The position numbers and the translations under genes were made by a program. From the NCBI GenBank assembly GCA_022539475.1, contig VCMS01000042.1, forward strand, positions 85,781 to 149,780: DNA of 64,000 nt, given 5' to 3'. The notes beneath the pieces were generated by a model. It did not search any database, was not told where the DNA came from, and saw only the letters and a list, made by a program, of their open reading frames with translations. Below are positions 57,130 to 64,000 of the stretch, in pieces. The stretch is from Gracilaria domingensis. Taxonomy: Eukaryota; Rhodophyta; Florideophyceae; Gracilariales; Gracilariaceae. The first letter of the stretch is position 1; every line of letters starts with the position of its first letter.

Positions 57130-57620
57130 GGTCAAGTTGTGTTAGGGTCGCTACCCTAACACAACTTGACCACCGTGCCCGCGGGCAGGTTACGTTTTGG
57201 ACGGCGTTGCGTGCGGTGTGTGTTTTGGGAGGTCTGTGGGCGCTACCAGAATGTGCCGAAAACGTGCCCACGGGCGGGGGGGTGTCGGTCGTGTTAGGGT
57301 AGGTACCCTAACACGACCGGACCCCCCCGCCCGCGGGCATAAAATCGCACATTTTTCAAAAAATCGCCCAAAACGTGCCCGCAGGCGGGGGGGGGGGTCC
57401 GGTCGTGTTAGGGTAGCTACCCTAACACGACCGACCCCCCGCGCCCGCGGGCATAAAATATCACATTTTCTAAAAACCAGCCGAAACGTGCCGCGGGCGG
57501 GGGGGTCCGGCTGTGTTAGGGTAGCCACCCTAACACAACCGACCCCCCCACGCCCGCGGGCACATTTTGGCCACATTTTGGCACCATGCCGAGACCTCCC
57601 AAAACACCTTCCTCGACACT
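57130..57620. repeat. Second GC-rich fold-back block with TTAGGGT palindromes
   Basis: Four palindromes lie at 57130-57171 (arms GGTCAAGTTGTGTTAGGGT, variant), 57286-57319, 57399-57432 and 57507-57541, each flanked by CCCGCGGGC and G-runs. The spacer AAAATCGCACATTTTTCAAA between units is also shared with 33080-33110. The right edge ends TTACGGTGCACC, similar to the edge of the first block. The block lies between the ATP-grasp gene and a relic of cargo gene B, the same relative place as in the composite element. Confidence 0.85.
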
Positions 57621-58190
57621 TCCCGCATTCATTACGGTGCACCCGCCCGCCAACACGTGGACGCTGCTGGCCACGTAAATTGGCGGGAGGTAAAAGGGCT
57701 GTACAGACAACGCCGTCTGTACATAAATGAGAGTAAATCTCCATTATTATGAGCGCTTAAAGAGTACGATTCAAGAACGCACCCATTACTCGTATTAAAA
57801 CCATTTTTCAGCGTTTTAAAACCTCCAAAAACACAGTTTGATGCATTACTCACAGTCCTTTTGTTGCAAGCACAATATAAATTCATCAGACAAGACTCAG
57901 CTAGTTTTCGTATACAATTAATGCTCACCTAATAAGGGAACTCACGACCATGTGTTTTCTACACGTTGTGTACGTTTTAACACACTACACTATTTACACT
58001 CCTCAAAGCAGCAAGGTGACGAACTACAAAAGCGCCTCAACAGCCGCACGCACGAAAGCAGTAATTCGCCGGGATGAGCGGCAGGTGAACAGAGTGACGA
58101 CAGTAGATAGCTAACTAAAATACTCGCCACCATTGTTTCCGGTGAAGAAACAAATTCTACCGATGATTTAGAAGAGGTAATATCGTCTAG
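57621..58190. other. Spacer between fold-back block and gene B relic
   Basis: No supported gene. A short hairpin (TGTACAGACAACGCCGTCTGTACA) sits at 57700-57723. The segment corresponds in position to the promoter side of cargo gene B but is longer and diverged. Confidence 0.4.
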
Positions 58191-58192
58191 CA

Positions 58193-58350
58193 TGAGCGCA
58201 CCAGCTCTGGCGTTTTATGTTATTACCTGAATTTAATTGGTTCGTTCCGAACGGGTGGTAAAAGGCAATGAAGGCCTTCAACGACCATAGAATCTCCGAA
58301 TTATAGTCGTAGTGGATTTCTCTGCGGAACACTAAAAAGAAATAAATGGA
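58193..58350 (+). pseudogene. Relic of cargo gene B start
   Basis: ATG at 58193 begins MSAPALAFYVIT, clearly similar to MSAPPPAFHAYV at 34046. After a stop, RPxxxxGxR-like codons and VDFSAEH near 58312 correspond to LIEFCAEN of gene B. Multiple stops and indels show an old, dead copy. It lies beside the second fold-back block, which supports linkage of block and gene. Confidence 0.55.
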
Positions 58351-58679
58351 GTTCTGACAAGCTAACTATTACATGATCCTCACAGGTCTAGAGAACGGGG
58401 GCTGTAACAGCTCCTATATGCTACATTCATTCAGTATAAAACTCTATGGAAGGAAAACGCGACAAGAGTCGTAGCTGAAAGCAAAACAGATGGTAGTCAT
58501 GAAAACCCCTCAGCCCGGCGTGCTTGGGCTTGTAGCACATGACAATTGTTCCAATATTGAAATCGCATCGCTTCCCCTCCCATTAACAAGGCCTGTCACC
58601 AACATTACAAGAGAAGACATAAATCGACGTGTTGTGGAGATACTGTAAAATGCTGCCAATGGTTTTAGTTCTTCTTCTG

Positions 58680-60897
58680 CTAAGAGCCGTGATAAAACTT
58701 CAGAGTTCCACTTCCAATGCTATGAATTGCTGCCGACCACTTCGTCGAGGAGCATTTAAAGGCTTCAATCTGCCACCGAAGAGACGAAATAGAGCTTTCA
58801 CTACATAATGGGCCACGATTGCCCCTATAAGTAGTCCAAGCGACGTCCGAGTACTGAGAGAAAATTGTTCTCATTGGGGCCGTGTCCTGCGCTCCCTATC
58901 AGATTTCAAAGAATTCCATCATGAAAGGAAAAACATGTCAATGTCTTTGTATGCTTTGGCCCCCGTCATTCGAAGGAGATCAGCCTTGGTGAAGGTTTCA
59001 TTCAGTAACCTGCCTTTCTTCGGCGTGGACAAATCTATATGCAAACTTCTGGCAGAAACGTTGCATGGCATGGGAGATAGATTTGCGTTTGTAAAGTTCC
59101 GGATTTGAGTACGTATCGTTCGAAATGAACGTGACGCGGATGATTCTATTGCAGTGCTTAGGGTCTCTGACTACACTCTCTTGATTTCTGGAGTATTAAT
59201 CGATTTCAATATGCCGAGATGCAGGTTGCGTAACTGTTCAAAGAAAGCTCTCCTTGTTCCGAACAGACTGCATGTAAATAACCCCTGGATGAATCTTACG
59301 GTCAAGGAGGTTTTGATGGACGACAGAATAAGAGATATGGAATTAGAACGCATGAGAGTATGAGACTTAGATCTCCTCTCCCTTGCACGACGTAAACTTC
59401 TTTCTCCCTCGCCTTTCTTTGCATATTCGAGAATGACTGAGTATGTCTTTCTGACTCTTTTAGTGTGGTTTTGAGAGGGTCCAGTGAATGACGTAAGAAC
59501 ATTACTGCATAAAGATGAGGGAGGGGCTTTGCATCTATGACAAGGGCTTTGCGTTTTGGTCCAATGAAGAATGGACAAAATGTCCTTAGCCTCAGGAATA
59601 TCCGCACAATAACTTGCAAGCAGAGGATGGCACACTCGACTTAGTTTGTCTTCGCCGATGAACTGAAAACCTTTCTGCGTGAGATTTAGAATGGGCTCCA
59701 GGACTTGACGAAGAGATTCTTGAAGGATTTGCATCCTGGACTCGCGTAGAGACTTGCTAGAAACGAATGGCATTGCGTCTGCTTCAGATGCGGAAACCTC
59801 GATCAGTGTGGTAGGGAAGTATGCCACTACTGTGAGGTCATCACGGATACACTTACGGCGAAGCTCGTCGGAGAAGTTGAGAAATATGAGGTGAAGAGGA
59901 TAGGCGGTAACCGATGTTTGCTTTAGAGTTGTTGAAGACTTATCGGTGTATACCTGCAGAAGACCTACGAAAGATTCGCTGTAACTTATTTCTTGGGAGT
60001 ACCACACTATTCTACTATCCAAAGAGCCATGACCATTTCCTTAAGTTTTGAGGTGGCGTCTCTTGCGAGAGAGCCGGACATGGGGTGAGATATTTTCGTG
60101 GAGTGGTTCTGAGGTATAGGGTGGAAAAATGTGTTTTCGTTGTTAGCCAACTGGAGCTGTTTCACAAGTGTCTGAACGGGGTCTCTCGTGTAGAGGGTGG
60201 CGCTGAACTTACATCCTTCTGGCGAGACAGTTCTGCGATTGAAACCGTCCTTTGAGGCGTATCGTTCGAAAATGGCCTTCTTCAGTTCTGTACAGCGCTT
60301 GGAACTTGTTATGGTCTCGTTGAATCGCTTTTGCGAGAATCGCGGGTCCCAAAGTAGCCCAATTAGCTCGTCCGCCTCACGATGACCAAGGTTGGAAGCT
60401 ACTGAAGCCAGACAAACCGTGAGATAATCCATATGCAAATCACCGAGGGCCTCCTCAGAAGGCACTGGGCGGGAACTGCTTCCGTGTTCTCGCTCTAATG
60501 ACGCGGGAGCCGGGGAAGGAGAAACACAATGCGAAGTGTCCGGAATGGGAGGGGCGCACGGAGTGGGGTCGACGATGTCCTCGGACACTGGAGGCTCGGG
60601 AAGGCGACAAGGGGCAGTGACCGTTTTGGAAGATGCGGGCGCGGGTGCGGAAAGCTTGAGACGCTTGCTTCTCCGAATGGGCCGGCTATTGTCGTCTTCC
60701 AGCGCTGCTTTCAGACGAAACGGGCAATGGTTGACATGCTGTTGAAGGGATAAGACTCCTCGGCGAGTAACGAAGGGGCACCCACGCTTCTTATGTGTAC
60801 AGTAGTAGACCATGGGAAGAAGAAATGAACGAGAAACGACGACAAAGACTGCAAGGGAAGGGCGTCCGAAGGGAGAAGGAGGTCGAGCGACAGTCAA
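58680..60897 (-). pseudogene. Plavaka-like transposase, third copy
   Basis: The first 296 codons (60897-60007) are intact, including the zinc cluster YYCTHKKRGC. A one-base deletion near 60029 (GAGCCATG for GAGCCCATG) shifts the frame, and 60022-59171 continues the core (YTDKSSTT, CADIPEAK). From about 59585 towards 58680 the sequence is strongly diverged and broken, while the part above 59585 is nearly identical to the right copy of the composite element. The copy is thus a mosaic of an old and a young segment. Confidence 0.8.
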
Positions 60898-62856
60898 TAT
60901 CGACGTGTTGCTCAGAACGGAGAATATATTTTGAGTTTAAATCACGTGCTTTCGTTCAAAAAGGAACGTAGGTACACGTCGACCTCAACACAAGGGTGTA
61001 CTTCTCGTATTATCTACACTAGTTATAACCTGTGGTTTCCCAACGTTGTACGCTGTACACTTGTCCAATCTCGCACAGAAAATAAATCTCTTCCCTTCGC
61101 CGCCGCCGCCGCGCCTCCGACGTCCGAACTTCCGTTACCGTCGTGAGCCATGCCATCGATATCATCGCGTTATACTCCGCTCCGTCGTACTTTTTCCCGC
61201 CTCCACTTTATGGAGGCTCCATAAAGTAGAGGGCGGAAGAAAGTAGGACGGAGTCATCCGTATCTCAGGGATGTATTCCGTGCAGTCTTTTCGTACGTTC
61301 TCCATATCCTTCCACGTATCTTTGCTCTAAACTAACCAATCCTCACCGCGTTTCTTCGCGCTCTGCGACATGGAAACGGCAGGAAATAAGCTAATCACCC
61401 TCAACTTCTTCTATTTGTTCAAGATATAGAACGAGTTGAAGGGTGAAAACGGGAACCCGGTAACCCAAACCGACGACTGTAAGTACGCGACCAATAGTTC
61501 ATTTCGTTGCGCCATAGCTCTAGCTCTGCCTGTTCGGGATAGGCGATTCTGGTACTTGGTTGAGACATAGGTTTCTGTCTCGTTTATCGCATCTTGCGGT
61601 ATGTTTGCTGCATGGGCATTCTCGGTGTCGTTGCTTGTGAGTTCTTGCTTCGAGACCTTTCGCGTTTACGATGAATGGTGGGCTGGTAATCTAACCGATC
61701 ACTTTCCTTCTTCTTCTTCCTTTGCGAGTTACTAGGTCCTCGACTTTTCTAGCGCAACGTTTCTGTTTTGCTTTATCAATGGTACGTTCCATCGCAATTC
61801 AAATGTTTCCAACGGAGCATTGACTAACCTATGGATACTTTCTGCTTGCGTATACAGGTAAACGACCAATTTTATTTCATCTCTCCAGATCATCATCGAT
61901 CTTGAGAGACAAAATGAAATTGGTCGTTTTACTGTCTGACTGTTCGGGATAGGCGATTCTGGTACTTGTTTGGGATATAGGCTAGATTCTCGTTTATCGC
62001 GTCTTGCGGTATGTTTGCTGCATGGGCATTCTCGGTGTCCTTGGTTGTGAGTTTCTCGCTTCGACACCTTTCGCGGTTTACGATGATATGGTCGGCTGGT
62101 AATCTAACCGATCCTTTCCTGCTTCTTCTTCCGTATGCGAGTTACAGGTCCCTCGACTTTTCTAGCGCAACGTTTCTGTTTCGTTTTATCAATGGTACGT
62201 TCCATCGCATTTCAAATGTATCTAACGGATCATTGACTAACTTATGGATACTTTCTGCTTGCGTATACAGGTAAATGACTTTTGATGCGGACGTAGCTCA
62301 CGAGTTGCAGGTGCAGGTTCCTCAAGTAGGGAACATGCATCTGGGCATGGTTCCTACATGAGGAACGGAGAGGATGAGGGCTTCGCGCTCATCTCTCGGA
62401 GTGCGTATGTGTTTACCGATCCAGCACTATGGTGGAGGTGCAGTCTGCGGCTTGCGCAGATTGCGCCTACACCGCTCATTATGGGGAAATGGTACTGTAT
62501 ATAGCGAAGTAGTGGTTAGCAAAAGCGGTCGATAGAAGAATAGATACGAATAAAAGGTATGATTTCATAATGGGGATCATCTGTATAGACTAGTATTCAT
62601 GCGTTGCAGGGTATATTCCGCAGAAGGTATGTGTAATGTGCACCTCAATGGAACTGAACCTAGACTTGCGAAATACGGTTCAGGTAGCTCGACTAAAGAA
62701 CTAGCAGAGTGGAAACCCAGTATTTACTGCCAGAGATTCTGGACGACAAGCATTATCTGCAATTTTGAATAATTGATCTCGATATTTTTTCAAAAAATTT
62801 ACTGGACGACCTTGCCACATTTCTGGACGACACCTCGCAAAACAGCATCTGCAAGG
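60898..62856. repeat. Right arm of the half-copy composite element
   Basis: The sequence matches the right arm at 42783-44835: direct-repeat units (61735-61865, 62150-62285), hairpins near 62320-62400 and a terminus GCATCTGCAAGGACAG at 62847-62862. Towards the end many single bases are missing relative to the better copy, so hairpin stems are broken. No gene is supported. Confidence 0.75.
61858..61935. repeat. Inverted repeat within the half-copy arm
   Basis: AACGACCAATTTTATTTCAT and, inverted, ATGAAATTGGTCGTT flank a loop around GATCATCATCGATC, giving a long imperfect hairpin not seen in the other arms. Confidence 0.6.
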
Positions 62857-62862
62857 ACAGAA

Positions 62863-64000
62863 CGTTATCTCCGATTGTCACTGAGCTATGTGTTTCTTCC
62901 AAGATGATGCATGCATACGATTCTGCTAGGTTGGGTGAAGCAGCTGTCTCAGATCGCACCCAACTACAGACTGAACCATAGAATCGAAGTACTGCATCTC
63001 AAGAGGAGGTACTGAGAACTATTAAAAAGTCTCTAAGCGAGTGTTCTGGGGATACAAGTTATCCCATAAGAAACATTTTTCAAATTTTTGTGAACGAACT
63101 GAAGAAAATTTGGATGTGGCGGACCATTCACATTACAGCTCGTTTCAGCCTTTCGGCGTCTCTTTTTGACACGGTGCATAATGAAATTCGAATTTTTCAA
63201 ATTTTGTAAGTGTCAATTGGAAGGGTGATTATGGTTGTTCTCGTGCACGTTTGCTATTTTTAAGTGTATGTTACACACAGCCTATCCTTCGACCCTCCTT
63301 CCCAATGTTCTTACGCCTTTCATTTGATACGCTACGGGGCCGTAGGACGCATTTTATGATCCATTTTCACGTACGAATCGCTCTCAAGCTTTGAAAAACA
63401 TCCAATTAAATCCGCGCTGCTCCAAGACGCAAAAAATTTCTTATAGTGTTCATGGGTTGATTCGGCCATACATTAATCTGTCGAATTAAGGCCGAGATGT
63501 ATAAACGACAATGTAGAGATGTACATCGGTTCCATATCTACATGTAGTAACAAGTGCCGAAAAGATAATAATTTTTTGCTGCAAAACATCGGGGCTTGCT
63601 TCAGTTTGCTCTGATTTCAGGCGGTATCGGCACAGAAAAGCGTGAGTCATGCGATCGTTAGTATAGAAAGTTGATGGCGAGTTGTTCTTTGTAGATGTTT
63701 TACTTATCCCGATTCATTCATTTGCTTCATTACGAAAACGGCGTTAGTGGCATGCTTCAGGTGCTTTGAGCGGGGCATTCAGTTTTATAATTTGTTTGCG
63801 AGATCTTAGGAAGTAGACAAACGGAATAGAGTGGTTCAGATACCTCCGACCATGCTTCACAAATTTCGTCTGTATGGCGCTCCAAATTGCAAATATGGAC
63901 AATCTATTCGGAATTAGCGTTTATGGCTGGAGCGATCGGAGGTCAATGCGTCATGAAATCAAGATGTGGCATCGGTGTGATGTCAGGCTGCAGCATGTTT
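62863..64000. other. No supported gene
   Basis: AT-rich sequence beyond the element terminus with stops in all frames. No repeat or motif was recognised. Confidence 0.5.

Overview
The window is eukaryotic, with long intronless reading frames, no visible operons and very dense layers of transposable elements. Together with several families seen here (Plavaka-like transposases, Ty3/gypsy pol, a Ser/Pro-rich surface protein, an ATP-grasp ligase), this fits the repeat-rich, intron-poor genome of a multicellular red alga such as Chondrus. That assignment is inference; no marker gene proves it.

Layout. 1-4230: 3' part of a Ty3/gypsy element (element 1) ending in a 527-bp LTR. 4435-6165: a frameshifted gene with a PP1-docking-like motif. 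6422-7555: a PIF/Harbinger transposase on the minus strand with one internal stop. About 7925-24440: a second gypsy element (element 3), split by a nested 11.4-kb gypsy element (element 2, 8680-20118). Element 2 has two 571-bp LTRs, a CATCA target duplication and a 908-codon antisense reading frame. It is also densely sown with a palindromic motif, ACC-N4-GGT. 24743-44835: a 20-kb palindromic composite element. Its arms carry matching inverted termini and inward-facing Plavaka-like transposase copies. Between them two long cargo genes are transcribed divergently from a 90-bp duplicated core promoter that surrounds a GC-rich fold-back block. 44837-45491: fragment of a neighbouring gene. 47090-48433: a Tnp2/CACTA-like transposase relic. 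51642-55337: a large Ser/Pro-repeat membrane protein with a vWA-like domain. 55774-57093: an ATP-grasp ligase. 57100-62860: a second, decayed half-copy of the composite element (fold-back block, relic of cargo gene B, transposase, right terminus). The rest has no gene I can support.

The most interesting system is the composite element. Cargo gene A (minus) reads as a ParB/Srx-like domain followed, after a frame change, by a region resembling the N-terminal half of a 2-oxoglutarate/Fe(II) oxygenase cut at the junction with the left transposase. Cargo gene B (plus) reads as a bacterial-type N6_N4 DNA methyltransferase (DPPF motif before the SAM-binding motif) fused to a SET-like domain. I infer a mobile element that carried its own DNA- and histone-modifying machinery. 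Every copy here is disabled by stops, frameshifts or truncations, so the window shows the architecture and not a working element.

The second candidate system is the motif accumulation in element 2. More than 20 exact ACC-N4-GGT palindromes lie across its LTRs, gag, pol and antisense gene. This resembles elements that encode a sequence-specific factor acting on their own DNA. A 611-bp assembly gap (37854-38464) interrupts the downstream part of cargo gene B.
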